A stretch of DNA of 64,000 bases from Serripes groenlandicus (Eukaryota; Mollusca; Bivalvia; Cardiida; Cardiidae): NCBI GenBank assembly GCA_031761405.1, contig JASEVX010000006.1, forward strand, positions 28,715,627 to 28,779,626, written 5' to 3'. The position numbers were made by a program, and so were the translations under genes. Below the pieces are notes generated by a model. The model was not told the DNA's origin and ran no database searches. It worked only from the letters and a program-made list of their open reading frames with translations. Below are positions 34,193 through 45,300 of the stretch, piece after piece; positions within the stretch are counted from its first letter, which is position 1; the number at the start of each line of letters is the position of its first letter.

Positions 34193-35831
34193 ATGGACCG
34201 GAAACGGTATCAAACTACCTATCCTGTGTTTAATTACGACCGGTCAAATAATTTCATAATTAAACAGTTCAGAACAATGTTTCAAATAGAAAGGACAGAA
34301 AAAGGATTGTCATGCCATAGACATAAAAAGTCCGTAATTATTTCCAGGCGCTGCTCACCTAGAAGTACTGCAGTGTGACAACCATACCACCTATGAGCAT
34401 CATTCAACCGTGTCAGAGTTACAGAAGGTAATAGCTGAGGTCATCACCGACGAACTTGTAGTTTCCATAACTAAATCCCATTATTATAGTGTCACCCTTG
34501 ACGAGTCAAATGACATAACTGTTAAACAAAACTTAACTGTGTATGTTGTGTATAATGGGCAAATGTTATCACAGAGTAGGTTTCTTGGATTAGTTAATTT
34601 AGATCAGCTTGCTACTGCTCAACATAAATTTGATGTTTTGACTGCTGTGTTGACAAAACGGGGAATTGACATTTCCAAGATGCGTGGTGTTGCCACTGAC
34701 GGTGCAGTCGTAATGCAGGGCACAAGTCTGGTGTAGTAACAACCAACTGAAAAATGAGTTCCCGGGTATAATGTCTGTGTACTGCATCGCCCACAGACCG
34801 GCACCGAGTTATGGTTGTCCTGCTGATAGTATTGTGTACCTTGTAACATTTTAAGAAATTGTAAATGCATTATACAAGTACGTTGAGTATTCCCCCAAGT
34901 ACTCAAGGGCCATGCAAGCAGCTTTGCAGCAGCAGCAACAATTATAGATGAAGTAAGTCTTCCACACACGAAAGCTCTCATTCGATGGTGCACTAGAAGC
35001 AGTTTTGATAACTTATTATAGTATCTTGTCTGTATTATAAGATGACAAAAGTACAAAATCCATGTTTCTACACATTTCTGTACACTGCACACTTCCTGTC
35101 CGATGTAATGCACCATTTGTATCGCCTGTCTAAGGCATTTCAGGATGCAGATATCAATTTCTCATCCGTCTGTCCACTGCTTGAGAATACCTCCAACAAA
35201 GTGAACTCCCTTGCAACTGGTACTGGGCAGAACATTACATCCTTCCTTCAGACTTGCCCGAGGCCCCCATTGAGTCAATGCAGATCTATGCCATATGGTC
35301 AATTTGAATTTGAGCTTGGTGGTCATATTATGAAAGACTGATAAACAGAGGAGCGAGGCTGAGCATATATGCACCCAATTATGTAACAAAGTTGTTGGAA
35401 ATGCATTCTGCCCCAGTGCCATTAGCAAGGTCCATTAGCCTGATCACAAACAAGCAATGCAGAGCGATGCAGACTTGATAGCTGTGCATATTTTAAAAGC
35501 AATTCAATCCTGACACATGTGTTCAGTCAGAAATTATGGATTTTTTTTTAATATTTGCATGACAATGAACACAAATAGAAATTGATGAACAATGTTAGCT
35601 CAGGTTGCTGACATAGCATTGGGATTTCTTGCTACTCCTGTATCTACTTATAATTGTGAAAGAGGGTTCAGCAGACATAATTTAATCAAAACCAAAACCA
35701 GAAACTGTTTGCGGACAGAAAGTGTGGAAAACTTGATGCATATTTCAATTGTGAAACGAGACAATAATTGTGGATACATTGCACCATTCGAGAAATGGAT
35801 GGATGTAAACCAAGAGGCACCAATGACATAA
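34193..35831 (+). pseudogene. hAT transposase relic (ZNF862/KIAA1586-like)
   Basis: Plus strand, broken into at least four pieces. 34193-34375: N-terminal region with ..RTEKGLSCHRHKK.., a decayed zinc-binding stretch. 34410-34736: SVTLDESNDITVKQNLTVY and GIDISKMRGVATDGAVVMQG, the first catalytic-aspartate part of the hAT RNase-H-like fold. 35042-35300: TAHFLSDVMHHLYRLSKAFQ and LLENTSNKVNSL. 35592-35831: the C-terminal hAT dimerisation domain with CERGFSRHNLIKTKTRN and LRTESVENLMHISI. Stops and frameshifts separate the blocks, and 34736-35041 is especially damaged. Intact proteins of this kind occur both as transposases and as domesticated host proteins; this copy cannot encode either. Confidence 0.88.
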
Positions 35832-36019
35832 CATTTAAACAAATGTGTGTACCATATTGCTTTTCTGACCAACTAATAATGTCATATGAAAATTTTGTAA
35901 TAACTGAAAATAAAATCAAAATGTTAACAATGCTTTGTTCTGTGTTTATTTTCAATGTACCTGAGAGCCAGCCCTGGATAACTTTACAGCAAATAACGAC
36001 TTTATAAACTATGTTGGCA

Positions 36020-36113
36020 AAGCGTTCTCATATAGATTGAATATTCGAATATTCGAGTACTTTGTGATCGAATATTCGAATACTTATTTTTGTATTCGTT
36101 GCCATCCCTAGAA
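36020..36113 (+). mobile_element. Probable hAT terminal region
   Basis: Contains GAATATTCGAATATTCGAG and GAATATTCGAATACTT palindromic repeats, and ends TATTCGTTGCCATCCCTA. Read inwards the end is TAGGGATGGCAACGAATA, a hAT-style terminus. It lies about 280 bp after the dimerisation domain. A matching 5' terminus was not found. Confidence 0.5.
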
Positions 36114-36299
36114 TGAATGTATGTCAAATTTCAAAGTTTCAGTCATATAACACATATCGATGTTTTTTACATGCAGTTAAATTAAGCTTTCGCATTCTTT
36201 CCCACGTAGATCAAATCTGCAGCAAACGACTTTAAACAATCTGTATAAAAAGTTATGTGTTCATTTTGGATACGTTAGAAAACAGAAAAAGAAGACATT

Positions 36300-36500
36300 A
36301 TTCATTATGAATAGACTGCCTTATATTAACCAATACAATACTGGTAAAGATACCTTCTCCTCCTAAAATGTGAGGCTGTACATTCACGGTGCCTATCCGT
36401 GTTTCGAGTGCAGTAGGTCCGAATGATGGCGTCGCGAATCCGGGGTCAATTAAGTTCCACAATAATAATTCGCTTATTTTTATTTTTAATTACCAATATT
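36300..36500 (-). other. Orphan open segment with local CpG enrichment
   Basis: One minus-strand frame is open from a stop near 36500 to about 36300. It reads, in part, WNLIDPGFATPSFGPTALE and TRIGTVNVQPHILGGEG. The GAG AAG|GTATCT at about 36361-36355 could act as a splice donor. No clear acceptor or start. I do not recognise the peptide. It could be an exon or part of an unknown element. Confidence 0.22.
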
Positions 36501-37543
36501 TATACGATTATTTTTCAAGCAGAGCCGCTTTAGATTTATTAGGATAGAAGTTAGCGACGACTACTATTAGCTAAGCAGTTCTGGTGCAACCCTCGCCAAA
36601 TAGCGAAGAGTACTTGCAACGTGTGCGATCTGTACTAATTGCATTGAGCACTCCTTTTCCATATCACAGCCTGAAATAACCGGCGAAACTCCCGAAACTC
36701 TTTTATACTTGGCCACTTTGGTTCCCATTAGACACAGTCTAAGAAGCAAATTAACAAATATAAACAAACAAATTAACAAATATAAACAAACAAATTAACA
36801 AAGTTCTTCATATGGGTCAGATGTTGTCCAACATTTGCAGGCGTGGCTTCAGTCTTCGGTGTCAATATATCTGTCATCCAGCTGTACATTCGAAATATTA
36901 TTCCGAACATGCTATATAACATCCGTTAATGTTTAAGGTGGCCTACACTGGAAAGGTGTTTATTAATGAGAGGGTACCATCGGAAGATGTATGCTGTCGC
37001 TTTGGGCCATTGATGTGTCGTCACACCAGATTTATAAACCTATACCTGACCCCAGTAGCAGTTTTATACTGGGCATCGACATAACCACACTATTCATATC
37101 GAGAGGGGTTTTCCCGGTCACTTTAACGACGCAAAAATATTTCTGGATGACCGATATAGATGGGAAAATCTGACATTTCCAGATGAAAATGTTTTGATTG
37201 CGGATACAATATATCCGAATAGACATCAACTGAAGACAACAAATAAAATATAGAAAAATATATTGTCTTATAAATAGATATGGAATGTGTGTTAAACAAG
37301 CAATATGTGAATGGAAAACATATATAGCTTTCAGGTCGATATGGCTTCACAAAAAACAGATTTGCCTCATATTGTTAAAATTGTTTACTTAAAACATCTT
37401 ATCTATTAAAGATCCTCATGCCCTTGTATAAAATGTGTCTATGTTTATTACTTTTGAGATGAACCCCTTCAATTTGAGCCAATTCTGTAGTCCGTTTCAG
37501 TTTCCGTACTACTACTACTAGTGATGATAATGATAAAAACAAA
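36501..37543. other. Unique sequence, nothing recognised
   Basis: Contains a small repeat of AACAAATATAAACAAACAAAT at 36749-36800. The overlapping antisense open frames at 36991-37350 have no motif. Confidence 0.4.
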
Positions 37544-37582
37544 AAGAGGAAGAAGAAGAAGAAGAAGAAGAAGAGGAAGAAT
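37544..37582. repeat. (GAA)n microsatellite
   Basis: AGAGGAAGAAGAAGAAGAAG continuing to AAGAGGAAGAATGAGG. The minus-strand phenylalanine-rich frame across it is a low-complexity artefact. Confidence 0.95.
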
Positions 37583-38057
37583 GAGGACAACATCCTCTCA
37601 ATACAAGGATCTACACTGCAATTAAATATCATAAATTCAAGGTGGAGTGTAACTGATTTAATAACTGAACAAGTTCAGACAGTTATGTCCCCTACTTTCA
37701 AAGTCTAAGTTAATACGGAAATTTAACAGAAAGGCGTTTAGGATCAGATTACAAACACTGTATCAAGAACATCTGAATAACTGAACTGAAATTGTATATT
37801 TTGAAACATAATTAAATAGCGTGAAAAATGAAATAGCAAAATGTTATTTCAGTGTAAACAAATCAGATCGCTTTTGAAATAGAAATAGCATATATTTGTT
37901 TCACTAAACGGTCCTGAAAAGTTCTTTAGCACGATTGGCACACTTCATTACGAAAGGCGTTATTCGTCTTTCACCATTGAACCGAACACTTTACGTGGAA
38001 AAGCAGCACATTTGAATGGGAGACGTGTTGCGTCAAATAACGAGTGTTATTACACCT

Positions 38058-38495
38058 CACGTGACTTTGTAATGTTAAATTCACATATACTCATCATGGG
38101 CAATTATATATACTGTCACACTGGACGCCATGCAATATCTATTTTATTATACCGAACAAAATTACACGTTTATTCAATTTATTCTGTCAAAAACGTACTG
38201 TTAGCAAGAGACATTTAGACATTGCCCATGATAAGTATATGAGAATTTAACATTACAAAGTCACGTGACGTATAATAATTATTACTGTCTCATGCTAACA
38301 GTACGTTTTTGACCGGTTAACAGTATGCTGTTACATGGAACGCGCGTCTAAAATGTTTGTCATGCACGTGCATGACGTCATTTCAAACAATAACGTCACT
38401 TTTTATACGCACGTGCCATGTAACAGTATACTGTTTACAGGTGTGCGTGTTATATTGTAGAATAAATTGAATAAACGTGTAATTTTGTTCGGTAT
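38058..38495. repeat. Interleaved inverted repeats
   Basis: Four inverted pairs: A 38058-38104 with 38221-38267 (CACGTGACTTTGTAATG / CATTACAAAGTCACGTG ends); B 38149-38185 with 38460-38495 (ATACCGAACAAAATTACACG / its complement); C 38187-38206 with 38293-38312 (TCAAAAACGTACTGTTAGCA); D 38319-38338 with 38416-38435. C and D nest in B; A crosses B and C. Arms 20-47 bp. No coding sense: the 68-codon frame at 38012-38218 is read through arms. Confidence 0.9.
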
Positions 38496-40203
38496 ATATA
38501 GGATCTGACAAAAGTTGTAATTTCATATAAAGTTTTATTAAACGAGTTTAAGATTTTTTGTTAATAACAAATATCTTGGACGAGTTTAATAAAACTGTTT
38601 ATGTAATGACAACGAATGTCAGATTCTTTTTATCACATGACGAAACACACAAAGAAAATCGGATTTTCCAAAGCTATTTTAATTTCGTCAGTAAACCGTA
38701 TAACAATGCCACAAATAATTATGCCGAGGTCATATTCAGCTTAATTTATTAAACGTAATAATAAATAACACTCATGAGATATTATATCTATCACATAAAG
38801 TGACTTATGAGGCATATTTCGATAAAAATGTACTTAACGTTTACAATATTTCGAGATGAAATTTACGGGTTTTGGCGCAAAAGTGACTAACGTATGACGT
38901 CAAAACGCTGACGTGACGTCATTTTCCTAGTATTAGGTCATGTTATATTACACACGTTGTATATTTACGGAATATTACGTTGCGGGAGCGATAAAAGGGT
39001 TTTTATTGCACTACAAGTAGCGTGGAAAAATCGATATCTTACGAGACCGAAGGTCGAGTAAGATATGAATTTTCCCACGCTACGAGTCGTGCAATACGAA
39101 CACATTTATAGCTCCTGCAACGATATATTACTTTTATTATATACCTACGATCTATGAAGAGCGAACAAACTAACAAATATATACAGATTCAATATATGTT
39201 TTATTGGGGATACAATTGTGTAATCTTGAAATGAAAAGATGAATGGCGGGTGATATTTACTGCAATACTTAGGCCACGCCCCTAAATAGTATGCTAATAC
39301 GTAAGTCCCGCCCAATAACATTATCAAATTAAATTTCCATTGTTTTGTGGGAGAAAATGACAACATAATCTTTACTTGCGGGGTTTTATTAAATTTGACA
39401 CTAGGTTTTCGATACATACAATAGAAACAATTTTCCTAAATAGTACTGTTTGTCTGCATATTTTACTACGTAGCGCAGATTCAAAACGGGAACCTCGCTG
39501 AAAGTAGTCCGCGCACTGTCTGACGTCACAATATTGCATTTACACCGCTAGTAGATACGGAATTTCAATCTGTCGTGGTGTATTTGCGCATGTCAATCTG
39601 CATGTATTTCCACCGGAAAATGTACAGGAATGTAATAAATACGGAATATTACGTTGCGGGAGCGATAAAAGGGTTTGTATTGCACTACAAGTAGCGTGGA
39701 AAAATCGATATCTTACGAGACCGAAGGTCGAGTTAGATATGGAATTTTCCCACGCTACGAGTCGTGCAATACGAATACATTTATCGCTCCCGCAACGTAA
39801 TATTCCTTTTATTATATACCTACGATCTATGAAGAGCGAACAAACTAACAAATATACAGATTCAATATATTTTTTATTGGGGATACAATTTTGTAATTTT
39901 GAAATGAAAAAGATGAATGGCGGGTGAATATTTACTACAATACTTAGGCCACGCTCCTAGAGAGTATGCTAATACGTAAGTCCCGCCCAATAACATTATC
40001 AAATTAAATTTCCATTGTTTTGTGGGAGAAAATGACAACATAATCTTTACTCGCGGGGTTTTATTAAATTTGACGCTAGGTTTTCGATACATACACTAGA
40101 AACAATTTTCCTAAATAGCACTGGTTGTCTGCATATTTTACTACGTAGCGCAGATTCAAAACGGGAACCTCGCTGAAAGTAGTCCGCGCACTGTCTGACG
40201 TCA
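38373..40203. promoter_or_regulatory. Five perfect CRE octamers TGACGTCA
   Basis: TGACGTCA occurs at 38373-38380, 38895-38902, 38914-38921, 39521-39528 and 40196-40203. The last two are equivalent positions in the 674-bp repeats. TGACGTCA is the consensus for CREB/ATF factors. The sites are seen; binding is inference. Confidence 0.5.
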
Positions 40204-40748
40204 CAATCTTGTATTTACACCGCATGTAGATACGGAATTTCAATCTGTCGTGGTGTATTTGCGCATGTCAATCTGCATGTATTTCCACCGGAAAATGTAC
40301 AGGCATGTAATAAAAAGAAATACGTAATGGGTATATTACATCGGATGCAAGCATTGTCATGTGATAAAATAAAATAAATATTGCATGGCTTCCAGTGTGA
40401 CAGCGCCAAAACCGGTTAATTTCATCTAGAAATATTAAAATGGTAAAGTACGTCTCTTAAATCAATTTATGTGATAAATAAATATCTCATGAGTATTTAT
40501 TTATTATCACTTTTAATAAACTCGTTAACTAAGCTGAATATGACATCGGCAAAACCCTTGGCGGCATTGTTATACGGTTTACTGACGACATTGAAATAGC
40601 TTTGGAAAACCCGATTTTCTTTTTTTGTTTTCATGTGATAAAATGAATCTGACATTCGTTGTCATTTCAAAGGCTCGCTTAAAAGCAAATATCTTGAACT
40701 CGTTTAATAAAACTTTATATGAAATGACTCATATCAGATCCGATATCT
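38490..40748. mobile_element. 2.25-kb unit with long terminal inverted repeats
   Basis: The left arm, about 38499-38802, is inverted at about 40459-40748, roughly 80% identical over ~290 bp. Shared blocks read from both ends are CATATAAAGTTTTATTAAAC, ATGACAACGAATGTCAGATT, TTTTCCAAAGCTATTT, GTCAGTAAACCGTATAACAA, TCATATTCAGCTTA and CTCATGAGATAT. Between the arms lie two direct 674-bp repeats. No transposase frame. Could be a large non-autonomous foldback element; no target-site duplication identified. Confidence 0.85.
38968..40313. repeat. Two direct 674-bp repeats with hairpin
   Basis: CGGAATATTACGTTGCGGGA starts at 38968 and 39642. The copies are about 93-95% identical and each includes a hairpin of about 150 bp (39643-39808 in copy 2: GGAATATTACGTTGCGGGAG...CTCCCGCAACGTAATATTCC, with an inner GTAGCGTGGAAAA / TTTTCCCACGCTAC stem). 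Also shared are GGCCACGC.CCTA, GTAAGTCCCGCCCAATAAC and TCCGCGCACTGTCTGACGTC. The similar short minus-strand frames in both copies have no recognisable product. Confidence 0.95.
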
Positions 40749-40752
40749 ATAA

Positions 40753-40831
40753 AAAAAAATACAGTATGCATATAGCAGCCTATACCATATATTATATTGT
40801 ATAGGCTGCTATATGCATACTGTATTTTTTT
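40753..40831. repeat. Hairpin with perfect 32-bp arms
   Basis: The left arm, 40753-40784, starts AAAAAAATACAGTATGCA. The right arm, 40800-40831, is its exact reverse complement, with a 15-bp AT-rich loop. Lies just outside the right arm of the 38490-40748 unit. Confidence 0.96.
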
Positions 40832-41208
40832 ATATTGCACTAATGTTCTATTTTGTCACAAGTCTGTTTTGTGTTTCCGTTGTATTGTCTTTCGTATAAT
40901 GTGTATGTATGTAATACTCTCCGTTAATGGAGGCTATAACGAACAACTTTAAATACTCTATTTTACTGGTTTCATTTTTATTCCATTCGTTTAATTGCAG
41001 TCGTACACATGCTTAGTGTATAGCTTCTGTAGATCACATTTAAGGACATTCGTTTCATTTTGTTCTCTAATCGTTAATGCATTTCTATTTACCAAGAACA
41101 AATTTCGTGTTCAATACATGCAGCCATATAACCAAAATGAAGATACACAATGTTCATGTACACAGTGTAAATATATCACTGCACTTGTCATTGACATGAA
41201 AACAAATT

Positions 41209-41437
41209 TAAAATCCTTTCCCACATACATCAAAAGTGCAGCAGACAATTTTGAAAACATATGGGCAAAAATTTGAAAAATCTCTATAATTGAGAGTTTA
41301 ATTATTATATAGTGTTGAAAACACCGTGGCAAAAGGGGAAATTGCTCATGATGAGAAATTTCTACATTGCCACAATGTTTTCAAAAGTCGTCAACTGCAG
41401 AGACGTCATAAAGCGTCTGTATGAGGGAAAGAGTTAA
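41209..41437 (-). mobile_element. TTAA MITE, diverged copy
   Basis: AATCCTTTCCCACATACATC at the start, GCAGCAGACAATTTTGAAAA, a GTGGCAAAAGGGGAAATTGC hairpin half, and the end ATGAGGGAAAGAGTTAA. Older than the 55-kb copies. Confidence 0.75.
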
Positions 41438-41497
41438 TGTCAATATGTACTCAGACTTGTAAGTAGTCAAAACACACATTCAATAGTCAATAGCAAA

Positions 41498-41619
41498 TTA
41501 ACTTTTAACATTTACACGAACGTATGCACTTCCCATTTGGACGAATGTTTTGCCATTTTGTTTTCAAAAGTTGGCCATTGTAAATGTATGAAAATACGTC
41601 TGCATGTGGGAAAGCGTTA

Positions 41620-41620
<1 letters not shown>
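41498..41620. mobile_element. TTAA MITE relic
   Basis: Starts TTAACTTTTAACATT and ends TGTGGGAAAGCGTTAA, with GTTTTCAAAAGTTGGCC inside; heavily deleted. Confidence 0.4.
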
Positions 41621-41621
<1 letters not shown>

Positions 41622-41652
<31 letters not shown>

Positions 41653-41663
41653 ACACACACACA
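41622..41663. repeat. (CA)n microsatellite
   Basis: About 20 CA units with one break (CACC). Confidence 0.98.
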
Positions 41664-41963
41664 ATTGATTTGGTTGAAAGAAGTTATTGACTGTTCCATA
41701 ATACCTATTGATTTCTCGTTGGTAAAAACTCATTTATATTAGACCAAAATAATCGGATCCGATTACCACGCATAAAGTGTCGTCTCTAATTTACCTAAAA
41801 ATAGTTATGAGAACATGATCGATGTTTATGTTCAATGAAATCACACGATACAGTAAACGTCCTTGATATACAATTAGAGTACACGACAATCATCGCTTAA
41901 ATATCTCGTTCATTTACATGGGTCACCTTACGTGTTCTAAACCGTAAGATTTAGCAAGTGCCA

Positions 41964-41988
41964 TTTTTTTTTTTTTTTTTTTTTTTTT
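41964..41988 (-). other. T25 run, possible poly(A) tail of a minus-strand retrocopy
   Basis: Twenty-five T, followed on the plus strand by ATAACTTTATTTGCCACGTG. On the minus strand this reads ...GCAAATAAAGTTAT then poly(A), with the AATAAA signal about 10 bases before the tail. The body of a retrocopy upstream (42000-42080) is not recognised. Confidence 0.4.
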
Positions 41989-42081
41989 ATAACTTTATTT
42001 GCCACGTGCATAGATATGTGAAGGTCGTGGCCATCCTCCCTCATACCTTACAGTAAATTTGTTTTAGTAGATCTATGTTAG

Positions 42082-42150
42082 AACTACTATATCACTCAGT
42101 CTTCTGTAAGAATAGGGTGTACCCTTTAGCAATCTCATTAAAATCAGCTC
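42082..42150 (-). repeat. Single inverted satellite unit
   Basis: The reverse complement (GAGCTGATTTTAATGAGATT, GCTAAAGGGTACACCC, TATTCTTACAGAAGACTGAG) is one unit of the array at 42395-46057, closest to its first units. About 245 bp separates it from the array. Confidence 0.9.
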
Positions 42151-42394
42151 GTATTTAGAATTGATGACTTCCCAATACAGGTCGTCTCAGATTTACCTTT
42201 GTATCAGCACATCAAATTGTTGCTTGCCAGAAAAATGCATGTTTTTATTTTTGTTGGTTTTATTGTTTTTCTGTTATCTTTTAAAGCTTCCTTTTCCCAT
42301 CATAAAAATGTATAGCTTTATTAACACGTGTAAAACTTAAAAAACTTTTATAAATTTGACCCCCTATTTATTGATTCATACTATTAACCTAATA

Positions 42395-45300
42395 TTAATA
42401 TCTGGTTGTAATGAGATTGCTAAAGGGTACACACTATTCTTACAGAAGACTGAGTGTTATAGTAGTTAAGGTCTGATTTTAATGAGATTGCTTTAGGGTA
42501 CATCTTATTCTTACAGAAGACTGAGTGTTATAGTAGTTAATATCTGGTTGTAATGAGATTGCTAAAGGGTACACTCTATTCTTACAGAAGACTGAGTGTT
42601 ATAGTAGTTACGGTCTGATTTTAATGAGATTGCTAAAGGGTACACCCTATTCTTACTGAAGACTGAGTGTTATAGTAGTTAAGGTCTGATTTTAATGAAT
42701 TACTGAAGGGTACACTCTATTCTTACAGACGACTGAGTGTTATAGTAGTTACGGTCTGATTTTAATGAGATTGCTAAAGGGTACATCATATTCTTACAGA
42801 AGACTGAGTGTTATAGTAGTTAAGGTCTGATTTTAATGAATTACTGAAGGGTTCACTCTATTCTTACCGAGGAATGAGTGTTATAGTAGTTAAGGTCTGA
42901 TTTTAATTAATTACTGAAGGGTACACCCTATTCTTACCGAGGAATGAGTGTTATAGTAGTTAAGGTCTGATTTTAATGAATTACTGAAGGGTACACCCTA
43001 TTCTTACCGAGGAATGAGTGTTATAGTAGATGAGGTCTGATTTTAATGTGATTGCTGAAGGGTACACCCTATTCTTACCGAGGAATGAGTGTTATATTAG
43101 ATAATGTCTGATTTTAATGTGATTGCTGAAGGGTACACTCTATTCTTGCAGAAGACTGACTGTTATAGTAGTTAAGGTCTGATTTTAATGAATTACTGAA
43201 GGGTACACCCTATTCTTACCGAGGAATGAGTGTTATAGTAGATAAGGTCTGATTTGAATGTGATTGCTGAAGGGTACACTCTATTCTTACAGAGGACTGA
43301 GTGTTATAGTAGTTAAGGTCTGATTTTAATGAACTACTAAAGGGTACACCCTATTCTTACCGAAGATTGAGTGTTATAGTAGATATGGACTGATTTTAAA
43401 GAATTGCTGAAAGGGTACGCCCTATTCTTACAGAGCAATGAGTGTTACAGTAGATAAGGTCTGATTTTGATGAATTACTGAAGGAAACACCCTATTCTTG
43501 CAGAGCAATGAGGGTTTCAGTAGTTTAGGTCTGATTTTAATGAATTACTGAAGGGTACACCCTATTCTTACAGAGGACTGAGTGTTACAGTAGATAAGGT
43601 CTGATTTTAATGAGATTGCTAAAGGGTATATCATATTCTTACAGAAGACTGGGTGTTATAGTAGTTAAGGTCTGATGTTAATGAATTACTGAAGGGTACA
43701 CCCTATTCTTACCGAGGAATGAGTGTTATAGTAGATGAGGTCTGATTTTAATGTGATTGCTGAAGGGTACACCCTATTCTTACAGAGGACTGATTGTTAT
43801 AGTAGTTAAGGTCTGATGTTAATGAATTACTGAAGGGTACACCCTATTCTTACCGAGGAATGAGTGTTATAGTAGTTAAGGTCTGATTTTAATGTGATTA
43901 CTGAAGGGTACACTCTATTCTTACAGAGGACTGATTGCTATAGTAGTTAAGGTCTGATGTTAATGAATTACTGAAGGGTACACCCTATTCTTACCGAGGA
44001 ATGAGTGTTATATTAGATAATGTCTGATTTTAATGAATTACTGAAGGGTACACCCTATTCTTACCGAGGAATGAGTGTTATAGTAGATATGGACTGATTT
44101 TAAAGAATTACTGAAGGGTACACTCTATTCTTACCGAGGAATGATTGTTATGGTAGATAAGGTCTGATTTTAATGTGATTACTGAAGGGTACACTCTATT
44201 CTTACAGAGGAATGAGAGTTATAGTAGATAAGGTCTGATTTTAATGTGATTACTGAAGGGTACACTCTATTCTTACAGAGGAATGAGTGTTATAGTAGTT
44301 AAGGTCTGAGGTTAATGAATTACTGAAGGGTACACCCTATTCTAACCGAGGAATGAGAGTGTTATAGTAGATGAGGTCTGATTTTAATGTGATTGCTGAA
44401 GGGTACACTCTATTCTTACAGAGGACTGATTGTTATAGTAGTTAAGGTCTGATGTTAATGAATTACTGAAGGGTACACCCTATTCTTACCGAGGAATGAG
44501 TGTTATAGTAGTTAAGGTCTGATTTTAATGTGATTACTGAAGGGTACACCCTATTCTTACCGAGGAATGAGTGTTATATTAGATAATGTCTGATTTTAAT
44601 GAATTACTGAAGGGTACACCCTATTCTTACCGAGGAATGAGTGTTATAGTAGATATGGACTGATTTTAAAGAATTACTGAAGGGTACACCCTATTCTTAC
44701 CGAGGAATGAGTGTTATAGTAGATAATGTCTGATTTTAATGTGATTACTGAAGGGTACAATCTATTCTTACAGAGGAATGAGTGTTATAGTAGATAAGGT
44801 CTGATTTTAATGTGATTACTGAAGGGTACACTCTATTCTTACAGAGGAATGAGTGTTATAGTAGATAAGGTCTGATGTTAATGAATTACTGAAGGGTACA
44901 CCCTATTCTTACCGAGGAATGAGTGTTATAGTAGTTAAGGTCTGATTTTAATGAATTACTGAAGGGTACACTCTATTCTTACAGAGGAATGAGTGTTATA
45001 GTAGTTAAGGTCTGATTTTAATGTGATTACTGAAGGGTACACCCTATTCTTACCGAGGAATGAGTGTTATAGTAGATACGGTCTGATTGTAATGTGATTG
45101 CTGAAGGGTACACTCTATTCTTACAGAGGACTGAGTGTTATAGTAGTTAAGGTCTTATTTTAATGAATTACTGAAGGGTACACTCTATTCTTACCGAGGA
45201 ATGAGTGTTATAGTAGTTAAGGTCTGATTTTAATGTGATTACTGAAGGGTACACTCTATTCTTACCGAGGAATGAGTGTTATAGTAGATACGGTCTGATT

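Noticed and set aside
34599..35116. 165-codon minus-strand frame as a gene
   Set aside because: Antisense to the hAT relic, no recognisable motif, and the plus strand explains the sequence.
37399..37632. Phenylalanine-rich peptide on the minus strand
   Set aside because: Read through a GAA microsatellite.
39145..40409. Paired similar minus-strand frames (90 and 72 codons; 103 and 64 codons) as a duplicated gene
   Set aside because: Similarity comes from the 674-bp direct repeats; frames break differently in each copy and contain hairpin arms.
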